Virus record (IMG/VR): IMGVR_UViG_3300034117_001582
Span: 227,868 to 291,867 of that record
From: a virus
Length of the DNA: 64,000 nucleotides
Reading direction: 5' to 3' (one strand)
Of the stretch, positions 24,028 through 32,354 are shown one piece after another. Within the stretch, counting starts at the first letter, position 1. Every line of letters starts with the position of its first letter. The position numbers and the translations under genes are program-made. Under the pieces are notes generated by a model. That model did not search any database. It was given only the letters and a program-made list of their open reading frames with translations, and was not told the DNA's origin.

Positions 24028-24780
24028 TTATAACATTTCCTCAGCCAATGTCCAAAGTTTTGTATTCACTTGGTTCACAGCCATAATGTTTTCAAGACCT
24101 CGTAGTTTAGTTCTACGTCCACGTTGTGATGTTGTTTCAATACCACCTCTAATGTATTTCTCTTGTACCACATTGAAGGTTGTCCACAAGTCGTCACCTT
24201 GATCCTCATCTCTGTTTGGTGTTAATAACCCAACAATCTGTAACTCATTTAACACTTTGTCTTGTCCGAATCGGATTCCAACTGACTTACGAACAAATTC
24301 AATCTTCTCGTCAATTGTCATCTCACGTTCCATCATTCTTTTAACCGAACCCTCAATTTTAGGTAGTTTTCCAGCAAATGACTCTGTAAGTCGTTTTACC
24401 TCATCTAAATCAAAACGTGAGTGTCGTATATTGAATGATTCTGCAAGTGCTGTTGGTACTGTTAGTCCGTTTGAGCAGACCAATCTGTGTAATCCTGCAC
24501 TTACTCGGAAGGACGCCATTCCGTTATGTGAATTACGTATGATAGCTTCAACCAATGTGTCTCCAACTTTTGGTAGTTCGCCATTACGTAATCGTAGTTC
24601 GTGTACTGAGTGAATACCTTTACCCACTTGTTTTGCTGATGCTAATTCCCATCCTTCACGTTCGAAGTTTTCAAGGATATCCATAGTTGGGACAAATACG
24701 TATTTGTCTGACATCTTTGTAGATGGTGACGTTGCAAATACAGAAGGTGTTTGTGATTTTAATTGGTCAAGTGTTATCAT
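24028..24780 (-). CDS. DUF932-like phage/plasmid protein
   Basis: 250 residues. Shows the DUF932 hallmarks: HSVHELRLRN-like strand, a middle RLVCSNGLTVP block and a C-terminal DDLWTTFNVVQEKYIRGG segment followed by a basic RGRRTKLRG loop. Family members are common in phages and plasmids; their biochemical role is not established. No leader. Strong host-type promoter 26 bases upstream. Confidence 0.82.
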   Translation of the reverse strand: MITLDQLKSQTPSVFATSPSTKMSDKYVFVPTMDILENFEREGWELASAKQVGKGIHSVHELRLRNGELPKVGDTLVEAIIRNSHNGMASFRVSAGLHRLVCSNGLTVPTALAESFNIRHSRFDLDEVKRLTESFAGKLPKIEGSVKRMMEREMTIDEKIEFVRKSVGIRFGQDKVLNELQIVGLLTPNRDEDQGDDLWTTFNVVQEKYIRGGIETTSQRGRRTKLRGLENIMAVNQVNTKLWTLAEEML

Positions 24781-24806
24781 ATGTCGTTTAGTTTTTAATT
24801 AGAATA

Positions 24807-24838
24807 CAAAGATATGTAATTGGTTACAAACTTCCAAA
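24807..24838 (-). promoter_or_regulatory. Host-type promoter
   Basis: Minus strand TTTG (24835-24838), 20-base spacer, TATCTTTG (24807-24814), upstream of the DUF932-like gene. Confidence 0.68.
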
Positions 24839-24854
24839 CATTTTTAAATAAACT

Positions 24855-26213
24855 TTAACCATAAAAGTAAGTTTTTAACGTCTTTCTAACGTTTTCGTTA
24901 ACTTTTATTATTAATTCTTGATTTTTACTTTTTTTAAACTTTAAATCATTACCATCCCATATTGTATTTACCATTTTACCATTTACCAACGCATTTACCT
25001 TATCAAACTTATCTAACGTTAAACGAACGCTTGTTATTTTTTTATTAAATTTTGATTTTAAATATAAAATAAAGACATTAACGGTTCCTGTTTTAACGTC
25101 ATATTTAATCTTATGTTCTTTTTCTTTATCAATTTCAAAACTAGGCACGGTACCATCTAAAAGTGATTGGAAAATGTCATCCTCATTTGATAATAAGTCA
25201 TTTGGGTTAGTCATCGAAACATTATTAATTTTACTAAATAAATTTCCCCATGTAGTTCCGTTTAATATGCCGTCCTTGATTGTTAATGCCTCACCACTAC
25301 CAATACTAACCTTATACCCATTAAGTGTTTTTTTAAGTGATAAATAATAACCTGACCCATCAGGTATTTTTTTTGTTTTGCCATCATTTTCTAATGGTTC
25401 TCCATAAAAAATATATTCACCATCACCTAAAACACCCAAAGAAACGTTTTCATCTAACACAAAATTACTATATGAATCAACAACCCCTGTTGGTGTTGTA
25501 TTATTATTATTTAGTGTTGGTTTTGGTATTACCTCATCATTTGGCGTATCACTTTGCCCAAACTTTAAATCTTTACCATCCCATATTACGGTAACATCTT
25601 CCTGATTTATGGTGGCAGTTATACCATCGGACGAATTTAATTCTAACCGAACATATGGTATTTTTTTATCACATTTTGATTTTAATATTAACGTAACAAT
25701 AATAACGGTTCCGGTTTTAGGGTCAAACACAATGTTATTTGACACATCTTCTTTATCAATTTCAAAACAAGAAACGGTATTATTTAAAAGTGATTGGATG
25801 ATGTTATTTGCATCCGATGATAAACCATTTGGAGTATTAAATGAAACTTTATTAAATTTATAAAATAAATCTTTCCATGTGTTATCAATTAATTTACCAT
25901 CTTCGATTGTTAAATATGCATTATGGTCAATATTAACGTTAACCCCATTAATTGTTTTTTCAAGGGTTAAATAATATTTTGACCCGTCAGGTATATTTTT
26001 AGTTGTGTTATAATCTTTAAAAACACTTTCGACATTAAAAAAGTCATAAACACCACCATCTAAAATACCCAAAGAACTATTTTTATCTAATGTTATATAC
26101 TTACCACTTGAATTAGCAACCCCCGTTGGTGTTGTAGGATCAACATCTTCATTCAATATTCGTCTAACAATTCTTTTTAAATCGGATTCAGTAAGTCTTA
26201 TTACTTTTTTCAT
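24855..26213 (-). CDS. Class A leader protein with two ~200-residue repeats
   Basis: 452 residues. Leader RLTESDLKRIVRR ends L-N-E at 20-22. Two homologous units follow (about 30-225 and 240-440), each with a T-P-T-G-V start, a S-L-G-x-L-x-x-G-x-Y-x-F strand, an IPDGSxYYLxL segment, and a closing T-x-x-x-x-I-W-D-G-K/N-D-L-K-F. It is beta-rich and could be a binding or adhesin-like protein. Largest class A cargo here. Confidence 0.78.
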   Translation of the reverse strand: MKKVIRLTESDLKRIVRRILNEDVDPTTPTGVANSSGKYITLDKNSSLGILDGGVYDFFNVESVFKDYNTTKNIPDGSKYYLTLEKTINGVNVNIDHNAYLTIEDGKLIDNTWKDLFYKFNKVSFNTPNGLSSDANNIIQSLLNNTVSCFEIDKEDVSNNIVFDPKTGTVIIVTLILKSKCDKKIPYVRLELNSSDGITATINQEDVTVIWDGKDLKFGQSDTPNDEVIPKPTLNNNNTTPTGVVDSYSNFVLDENVSLGVLGDGEYIFYGEPLENDGKTKKIPDGSGYYLSLKKTLNGYKVSIGSGEALTIKDGILNGTTWGNLFSKINNVSMTNPNDLLSNEDDIFQSLLDGTVPSFEIDKEKEHKIKYDVKTGTVNVFILYLKSKFNKKITSVRLTLDKFDKVNALVNGKMVNTIWDGNDLKFKKSKNQELIIKVNENVRKTLKTYFYG

Positions 26214-26252
26214 ATTAAATAAATATGTCTTAAGACATAAAACAATACTTTA

Positions 26253-26579
26253 TTAAACTAATAACGTAACCATTTCTTTAATGCTTTGTTCTGAAACGAC
26301 ACCAACACTTGTATTCGTTACTTCAGACCCATTAAACGATTTGATTGCAGGAATACTTCTAATACCAATAGACGTTACGTAATCCTTATTTTTATCTATG
26401 TCCATAGTATACATTTGGATTTCAGTTTGATTGTTTTTGGCCACTTTTTCAAATATTGGCATCATCATCTTACAGGGTCCGCACCATAATCCATGAAATT
26501 CAACAATAATTTTTTCACCATTGTTTAATTTTTCTTTTAATTCTTTTGCGGTAATTTCTAAATTATTATGTCCTTCCAT
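26253..26579 (-). CDS. Thioredoxin
   Basis: 108 residues, a full thioredoxin domain with the active site WCGPC (Cys 33 and 36), the MPIFEKVAKNN helix, and cis-Pro region IRSIPAIKSF. It reduces disulfides in the cytoplasm and in phages can be a polymerase processivity factor or reduce ribonucleotide reductase. No leader. Its start overlaps the GIY-YIG gene by 22 bases. Confidence 0.9.
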   Translation of the reverse strand: MEGHNNLEITAKELKEKLNNGEKIIVEFHGLWCGPCKMMMPIFEKVAKNNQTEIQMYTMDIDKNKDYVTSIGIRSIPAIKSFNGSEVTNTSVGVVSEQSIKEMVTLLV

Positions 26580-27226
26580 CTTCTATTATTTTTTATACTA
26601 TATAAATATTGTTTATTAAATTTTGGGTATTTTTTATTTACATCGCTAATAGATGCGCCTTCTTTAAATTCTTTTTTTATTTCCTTAATAATTTCAACAC
26701 CATATTTTGATTGTTTTCTAATATTTTGTGTTGTTTTATTTATTCTTTTTTCTTTTTCTTCTTCGGACATATTGTCCCAACCATTTTTAACTGATAGTTT
26801 TCGTCTTTCTTTTTCTTCATTAGCCTTATCCCCATATAAGTCCTCATACGTTTTACCTTTATGTGATCTACCATCTTTTAATTTTTTAGAAATCTTTTCT
26901 CTAATTTCTTTAGAGTGTCTATACCCTAAACATCCTTCACCTCCGTGTGTTGAGTTTAAACCTTCTTTATATGTGTCAAGGTCATTTATGTGGTGTTTTT
27001 CTCTTTCGTATATGTTTGATGCATTACACTCTTCTAATAACTCTATTTGAAAGTTTTCAACCCCATACTTTCTTATAGAATTACAAAATTTTGTATTTAT
27101 GTCTGTTTTTAAACATCTCCAAGCGTGTTCTTCAAATCTTTTTTTTAATGATGTTATTGTGCAACCAACATATTGTTTACCGTTAATAATGTTTTTAATT
27201 ATATATATGTAACCTTTTTCTAACAT
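26558..27226 (-). CDS. GIY-YIG family endonuclease (probable homing endonuclease)
   Basis: 222 residues. The N-terminal GIY-YIG module (YIYIIKN...NGKQYVG near 6-22, then FEEHAW) is followed by a NUMOD3-like segment (GYRHSKEIREKISKKLK) and a C-terminal helix-turn-helix-like part (ASISDVNKKYPKFNKQYLY). This is the layout of free-standing homing endonucleases in phages. It overlaps the thioredoxin start, suggesting insertion into a former operon junction. Confidence 0.85.
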   Translation of the reverse strand: MLEKGYIYIIKNIINGKQYVGCTITSLKKRFEEHAWRCLKTDINTKFCNSIRKYGVENFQIELLEECNASNIYEREKHHINDLDTYKEGLNSTHGGEGCLGYRHSKEIREKISKKLKDGRSHKGKTYEDLYGDKANEEKERRKLSVKNGWDNMSEEEKEKRINKTTQNIRKQSKYGVEIIKEIKKEFKEGASISDVNKKYPKFNKQYLYSIKNNRRWKDIII

Positions 27227-27276
27227 TATGGTGTTTATATATAAATATCACCATACAGCTCAAATTTCCATAATTA

Positions 27277-27534
27277 TTATATTTTAACGACACGATTCCT
27301 AAAAAAACTATTAACTTTATGTTCTTCTCTATAATAGTTATTTTTTGGATTTTTCTTCTTTTCTGCATCCATATGACCATAATGATAAGCTCTATTTATA
27401 GCACTTTCTTCGTGGTTTTCTAATGAATTTGTTTTATCTATAATTTCTTCAATTAATGACAAAATGTCAGGGTTTGTTTCATTACCCTTTTTTTCTTTTA
27501 ACCAATTTCTTAATTCTTGTCGGAATGTTTTCAT
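27277..27534 (-). CDS. Possible class E leader protein
   Basis: 85 residues. MKTFRQELRNWLKEKKG resembles the leader of the flavoprotein gene (MKT, ELxxL) and has L-K-E at 12-14. The cargo is charged and helical with a basic C-terminus (FFRNRVVKI). Unknown function. Confidence 0.6.
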   Translation of the reverse strand: MKTFRQELRNWLKEKKGNETNPDILSLIEEIIDKTNSLENHEESAINRAYHYGHMDAEKKKNPKNNYYREEHKVNSFFRNRVVKI

Positions 27535-27600
27535 AGTGAATAAAATATAATTTACAAATTTATAAATGTCAAATAATTTACGACTTTTTGAACTTATCTT

Positions 27601-28176
27601 TTAAATATAATATTCAATTAATTCTTTTATTGGTTTGATTAATTGTTTAGGGTAATCGTTATTTAAAAAATCAATAAGTTCCTGTATTGAGTTAAAACTT
27701 GATGGAGTGTATTCTATTTTTTTATCTGAATTACTGTATTCATCAACATATTCATCTGTTTTTTTATCCTCAAAATAACTACCATCAACAGGAGTTTCAC
27801 AATCACCACCCCAATAAGGTGTTGCAAAACCTGTTAACTTATATTCTTTATCATTAAACTCAAAATCTATAGTCCCACTAAAACCACCCGAACTTAAATT
27901 TAGAAACATTTGACCATTGTTAAAATTATAATTTTTATTAATAAAATCAGTGTTAAACATAAGTTTTAGGACTAAGTCCTCAGCAAATTTACAATCTATG
28001 TTTATTTCTCTATTTTTAAGATAAGAAATAATTTGATGATTACTCATTCCCGTATAATCTTTAATGTCATCTATTGACATTCCCTCCATCCACATACTAT
28101 ATAAAAGGTCTGACTTCTTTTCTTCTTTGGATTCAAAAAGATTCTTATATTGAGATTCTGTTAATATTATTTTCAT
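27601..28176 (-). CDS. Class B leader protein with helix-turn-helix-like segment
   Basis: 191 residues. Leader MKIIITESQYKNLFES ends L-F-E at 13-15. Residues ~25-55 (MSIDDIKDYTGMSNHQIISYL) look like a helix-turn-helix. A beta-rich domain with CETPVDGSYFE follows. It may bind DNA. 3'-most gene of the class B operon, its ATG overlapping the previous stop by 4 bases. Confidence 0.75.
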   Translation of the reverse strand: MKIILTESQYKNLFESKEEKKSDLLYSMWMEGMSIDDIKDYTGMSNHQIISYLKNREINIDCKFAEDLVLKLMFNTDFINKNYNFNNGQMFLNLSSGGFSGTIDFEFNDKEYKLTGFATPYWGGDCETPVDGSYFEDKKTDEYVDEYSNSDKKIEYTPSSFNSIQELIDFLNNDYPKQLIKPIKELIEYYI

Positions 28177-28469
28177 CTTTTCTTTTTAACTTTATTAAAA
28201 CCGTTTCTAATTTTATTGTTAAATTGTCCCGACATTAACATTAAAAAATCGTGTTTTGTAAATTTAATATCTGGATTATTATCTTCAAAACTCCATTCAG
28301 TTCTATTCGTTACCCACCCTTCGTAAACACCAAAATTATCAGGTTTATTACCTGGACCACTATTCATTATATCCTTATTTAATTCTTTAATAGAAGTATC
28401 AAGAATTTGTTCTAATTCACTTATCCTTCTTAATAATGCTATTTGAGATTCTGTTATTATTATTTTCAT
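28173..28469 (-). CDS. Class B leader protein, small
   Basis: 98 residues from the ATG at 28469 (an adjacent GTG is also possible). The class B leader KIIITESQIALLRRISE has its x-S-E at 16-18, three residues later than usual. The cargo is charged with a NRTEWSFEDNNPDI segment and a basic C-terminus. Function unknown. Confidence 0.72.
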   Translation of the reverse strand: MKIIITESQIALLRRISELEQILDTSIKELNKDIMNSGPGNKPDNFGVYEGWVTNRTEWSFEDNNPDIKFTKHDFLMLMSGQFNNKIRNGFNKVKKKR

Positions 28470-28876
28470 CACCAGTTAAAGTCTTTTCTTTTATTGATTA
28501 CTTCTCCTATTGATATAGACGCAACACTTCCCCCTAATATGTCTCTTACTTCCCCCTGTAACTGATAAATAAAATTATCTAAATCGTAAAATAAATATAT
28601 AGATTCAAGATGAATATCAACGGTAATATGTATTTGAGATAATTCTTTTTTTTCAAGGTAACCCATAGAGGTTGTTTTTGATACATCTACCACCTTTATT
28701 TCTTCAATCATTTCTATTGGGTCACATATGTAATTGTGGTGTGACCTTATATAAGAACCTCCCTCACATTTTTCTTTTACCCCATCAAAAGCCATGTCAA
28801 TAAGATTTTGCATCGACTCATTTTTATTTGATTCAAATAACATTTTATATTGTCTCTCTGTAATTATTATTTTCAT
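28469..28876 (-). CDS. Class B leader protein of unknown function
   Basis: 135 residues. Leader KIIITERQYKMLFES ends L-F-E at 13-15. The cargo has a MAFDGVKEKC helix and beta-strands (IHITVDIHLESIYLFYDL), resembling in layout the small cargo domain seen in the 15323-18441 genes. It ends exactly at the next ATG region. Confidence 0.75.
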   Translation of the reverse strand: MKIIITERQYKMLFESNKNESMQNLIDMAFDGVKEKCEGGSYIRSHHNYICDPIEMIEEIKVVDVSKTTSMGYLEKKELSQIHITVDIHLESIYLFYDLDNFIYQLQGEVRDILGGSVASISIGEVINKRKDFNW

Positions 28877-29985
28877 ATCTCCACGTAATTTACGGTAACG
28901 TACATTGCAGTTCTTGGGTATGTTAAATCATTCATACAATCTTGAATTACCCCTTCAACTTCGTTTTGAATTTCCCACCCAACATTACTATCGGCAATAG
29001 CATCATCTAATCTTTCAGTTTTACCATTCATTAAAGAAACCATTCCACCTTCAGATACTTGGGCGGATAAATATATTTCAAAATCTCTTACGTATACATC
29101 AGATATTCTCCATTCAAAATCATAACCACCAACAGTTTTTTCAGGAAAATCTTTGGTGTGAAAAGTATTAATTGCTATGTGGTTTATGATTTCCCTTATT
29201 TTTTCCTCTCCTCCAATGTAGTCACTAAAAAATTCCTCGTACATTACGATATCTTTTCTATTATTATGGGTACTAATACCAAAATATTTTAATACGTCAG
29301 GATCAAATGTAGCATAACCTTTTTCCTCCTTTTCTTTATCCCACATCTGTATAAGAATGTCAGATTTTCTGGTAGGTTTTTGTGTGTTCTCATTTATACC
29401 ATAAGGTGCTCCATATATCTCTTGTAAGTCAATATCCACATCAATTGGGATTCCGTATTTTTCTAATAAACCATAAAAGAAATCATATACTGAACTTCTA
29501 ATCATTCCTTCAAAATCAGAACCTTCATAATTAAGTAACGCCTCATGGTAAGCAGCATCTATTGTGTCGTTCACCGTATATTCTTCATCCGTATCTTCAT
29601 TCCATCCTTGAAATCTCATAGTTCCACGAGGATCAACATCAACCATAATTTCAAGAATTGGTCTTTCAAAATCAAGATGAACAACTTTCATTGTTGTTTC
29701 CAAATCAAATTCACCCTCAACTAACTTATATTCCTTGGCATCAATTTCATCTTCAAGTTTTTTAAACAACACCTCAGAACCTCCATTGTATTCATACCAA
29801 ATTGGTCTAATGGTATCGTAATCTTCACGAGTTTCTTTATTAATATCCAAAACTCTAAATAACATATAATCCAAACTTGGTTCTTCCCCATGTTTTTTTT
29901 GATTATCCCAAAAACCATATAAAAACTCCCGAAGTTTTTTTTCAGTGAGGTTTTGATATTGTGATTCTGTTATTATTATTTTCAT
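28873..29985 (-). CDS. Class B leader protein, large, unknown
   Basis: 370 residues. Leader KIIITESQYQNLTEKK ends L-T-E at 13-15. The cargo is acidic alpha/beta with two apparent halves (before and after NENTQKPTRKSDIL near 198), each starting with a helix of the type ILIQMWDKE or LREFLYGFWDNQ. The second half may repeat the first. No catalytic motif seen. Confidence 0.73.
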   Translation of the reverse strand: MKIIITESQYQNLTEKKLREFLYGFWDNQKKHGEEPSLDYMLFRVLDINKETREDYDTIRPIWYEYNGGSEVLFKKLEDEIDAKEYKLVEGEFDLETTMKVVHLDFERPILEIMVDVDPRGTMRFQGWNEDTDEEYTVNDTIDAAYHEALLNYEGSDFEGMIRSSVYDFFYGLLEKYGIPIDVDIDLQEIYGAPYGINENTQKPTRKSDILIQMWDKEKEEKGYATFDPDVLKYFGISTHNNRKDIVMYEEFFSDYIGGEEKIREIINHIAINTFHTKDFPEKTVGGYDFEWRISDVYVRDFEIYLSAQVSEGGMVSLMNGKTERLDDAIADSNVGWEIQNEVEGVIQDCMNDLTYPRTAMYVTVNYVEI

Positions 29986-30905
29986 TTTATTTTTAATTTT
30001 TGACCAACTTTTATACTATCTGATTTCAAATTATTTAATTTTTTTATTGTTTCAGCCGTTACCGTTTTATCGTATTTAGCCGCTATTTTAGAAAGACTAT
30101 CACCTGGTTTTACCGTATAAAAGACATCATAAGAATTAATAGGTTTAGAGTTTAATGTTTTATCTGTTTCCTTACTAATTTTTTTATTTGGGGTAAAATA
30201 TTGGTTACACTCAGGATGTTGACTCATTTTATACATATCTAATCCCGATATTAATTGTGATAAACATTTTTCTTTACCCCATACCGCACCCTTTTCTAAT
30301 GGGTTATTAACTGGTTTTTTTGTTTTTAATTCGTTACCATATCTTTTAAAAGCCTCTTGATTTGTTACCATTCTATCGGCAACACCACCTTTATATTTTG
30401 GATTCTTTGCTTGTGAAAAATCTATATCCCAACCTTGTAAGTATTTTGTTGCAGCATCTTGCCAATTACCAGCGTTAATTGCTTCAACCCACTTGTAACC
30501 TTTTTTTGCTTCACCTCGATAAACTGAATTTACAAGAGCCTTTCTTACGTATAACGGATAGTTATCATACTTTGGGAAAAGAGATTTAGTTTTATTTTCT
30601 TCTTTTTGAATATCTGACGTTAATAATTGTTCCGCCTTAGATTTTGTTATAGTATTTCCAATTTTAGCTTCAGGTCCTGTGTGTCCCCAACCGATAGTCA
30701 AAGTGCCTCCTCTTTTTTTACTTGATGCGTTTACAAATGTTTTAGGGTCTTTAGGGTCTTTGTCATCAAAAACATAGTGTTTACCTGATGAATTGGTCAC
30801 TTCATTTTCGTAAGACTTAATAATTTTTCTAAAATCTTCATCATCAGTCAATGGCGTACCCTCCATTAATAAATTAAATTGTGATTCTGTTATTATTATT
30901 CTCAT
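29982..30905 (-). CDS. Class B leader plus GH24-like lysozyme with LysM domain
   Basis: 307 residues. Leader RIIITESQFNLLMEG ends L-M-E at 13-15. A T4-lysozyme-like catalytic domain follows (E33 in SYENE, TIGWGHT at 70-76, helical lobe to ~200). The C-terminus has a LysM peptidoglycan-binding domain (YTVKPGDSLSKIAAKYD...VGQKLKIK). With a packaging-type leader it may be virion-associated, acting on peptidoglycan during entry, rather than a cytoplasmic endolysin. First gene of the class B operon. Confidence 0.83.
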   Translation of the reverse strand: MRIIITESQFNLLMEGTPLTDDEDFRKIIKSYENEVTNSSGKHYVFDDKDPKDPKTFVNASSKKRGGTLTIGWGHTGPEAKIGNTITKSKAEQLLTSDIQKEENKTKSLFPKYDNYPLYVRKALVNSVYRGEAKKGYKWVEAINAGNWQDAATKYLQGWDIDFSQAKNPKYKGGVADRMVTNQEAFKRYGNELKTKKPVNNPLEKGAVWGKEKCLSQLISGLDMYKMSQHPECNQYFTPNKKISKETDKTLNSKPINSYDVFYTVKPGDSLSKIAAKYDKTVTAETIKKLNNLKSDSIKVGQKLKIK

Positions 30906-30925
30906 AAACTATAAATAGTTTAAAC

Positions 30926-30957
30926 AAAAAAAAAAGTCAGGGATATCCCTGACCTTT
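30926..30957. terminator. Palindromic terminator
   Basis: Perfect 18-base palindrome GTCAGGGATATCCCTGAC (30936-30953) with a 10-base A-run on the left and CTTTTC on the right. It works best on the minus strand, ending the 30977-31228 transcript before the class B operon. Confidence 0.75.
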
Positions 30958-30976
30958 TCATATATATAGAGTGGGT

Positions 30977-31228
30977 CTATACTAACCCGTAGAGTGCCAC
31001 TTTATTACCCAATAGTTCAATAGCTTTGGTAATAGCCATGTCTTTTGTTTTAAAGTTCCCTTCTTTTAATTTTTTAGCGTGTACGATATTATAAACCGTA
31101 GACTTCACTTCGCCCTTCACAAAACTATACTTACTTTCTTTTTTTGGTTTTAAACTATCTTTAGCATAGATGTCATAAAATCCAACTTTGCAAATGTAAC
31201 GTCCTTTGTTTCCTGATTTTGTTGCCAT
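30977..31228 (-). CDS. Small basic hypothetical protein
   Basis: 83 residues, basic, with beta-strands (YICKVGFYDIYAKDS) and a C-terminal helix (DMAITKAIELLGNKVALYG). No leader. It has a clear host-type promoter, making it a candidate early gene. Not recognised. Confidence 0.7.
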   Translation of the reverse strand: MATKSGNKGRYICKVGFYDIYAKDSLKPKKESKYSFVKGEVKSTVYNIVHAKKLKEGNFKTKDMAITKAIELLGNKVALYGLV

Positions 31229-31267
31229 AATTTCTTTTGTTTATTTTTTAAGTGATTAATACTGATA

Positions 31268-31299
31268 CAAATATATAAAACTTATTTCTATAATTCAAA
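31268..31299 (-). promoter_or_regulatory. Host-type promoter
   Basis: Minus strand TTTG (31296-31299), 20-base spacer, TATATTTG (31268-31275), 39 bases before the ATG of the 30977-31228 gene. Confidence 0.68.
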
Positions 31300-31319
31300 A
31301 CTTTTATGAATTATTTTTA

Positions 31320-32348
31320 TTATTTTTTTTCATTACCAAGTATAAAACTCATATCAGTTATAAATTCTTGACTTTTTGCCAAATCCATAACAATATCTTG
31401 TGGTAGTTGACCACCTAAACCATTAACTCCGTACTTTCTACCAAATTTATTTAAAACATCTACGGTTGCCTTAGTTGTATCATCACCAATTAAAAATGCC
31501 TCATAATCTGCATCAGTCAGGTTTGGAAATATGACACTACCTGTTAGATCAGCTTCAGATAATATACTAGATGAAAGTCTTAATTGTTTACCTCCTTTAG
31601 TCTTAGGGGCCATAATAACACCTTTCGTTGTCGCTAACTGAACTAATCGTTCTTTAGTAAAGTAATATAAATCAACTCTATTATTTTCTTTTGGTATACC
31701 AATTAAAAGTGAATCAATACCTTCTAACGATAATCTAACAACATCTTCAGCAATGTTTACCATATCGTTGTTTTCAGAATTAACTAATTCTTTAATAGGG
31801 TTTTCTGAATTGAAGATGTTAAGTAATTCCTCCTTATTTTCGGGTGAACCATTATATGTGTTGTAATAAGTTTTTAAACTTGTAGATATAGATTTAATAA
31901 CCACAGATTCTGTTTCGTTATTTAAAGTTTTAAGTGATATTTTATTCCCTTTAGCGTCTACGTCAAATGGTGATGATTTACTTTCAGAAATATCCCCATC
32001 TAAAAATCCTGCTATCATTCCTTCAAAATCAAATCCCCTATTTCTTGATACGTAGAATCTTCTATAATAGTTATCAAATCTAAATTTAGAACGAGTGGTT
32101 ACGTTTGATAAATTCAAAGACATTAATGATGCAATTGTTCTATTAAAATTAATAGTTTTTCTTCCAATTTCTGCATATATAATGTTACTGATAGCGTCTC
32201 TAGCACTAAACATATCAAGTGGTATCAACTTAATTTTTTGTAGTTCTCTAGCCATTATCCTTTTTAGGTCTTCTTTTGGCATCTCATTTAATAAAAATGA
32301 AACCACTTCCATTTTTTGTTCGGCAATTTGGTAAAATATATTATTCAT
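31320..32348 (-). CDS. Possible PD-(D/E)XK-like nuclease
   Basis: 342 residues. In the first third, FDFEGMIAGFL (Glu 109), then PFDVDAKGNKISLK (Asp 129/131, Lys 140) has the spacing of a restriction-endonuclease-like E...D...x-x-K core. The C-terminal half has a VDLYYFTKERL strand and helices. The N-terminus (IAEQKMEVVSFLLNEM) has L-N-E near 20-22 and could be a divergent leader. It forms an operon with the 32355 and 33479 genes. Confidence 0.6.
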   Translation of the reverse strand: MNNIFYQIAEQKMEVVSFLLNEMPKEDLKRIMARELQKIKLIPLDMFSARDAISNIIYAEIGRKTINFNRTIASLMSLNLSNVTTRSKFRFDNYYRRFYVSRNRGFDFEGMIAGFLDGDISESKSSPFDVDAKGNKISLKTLNNETESVVIKSISTSLKTYYNTYNGSPENKEELLNIFNSENPIKELVNSENNDMVNIAEDVVRLSLEGIDSLLIGIPKENNRVDLYYFTKERLVQLATTKGVIMAPKTKGGKQLRLSSSILSEADLTGSVIFPNLTDADYEAFLIGDDTTKATVDVLNKFGRKYGVNGLGGQLPQDIVMDLAKSQEFITDMSFILGNEKK

Positions 32349-32354
32349 AGTTAG

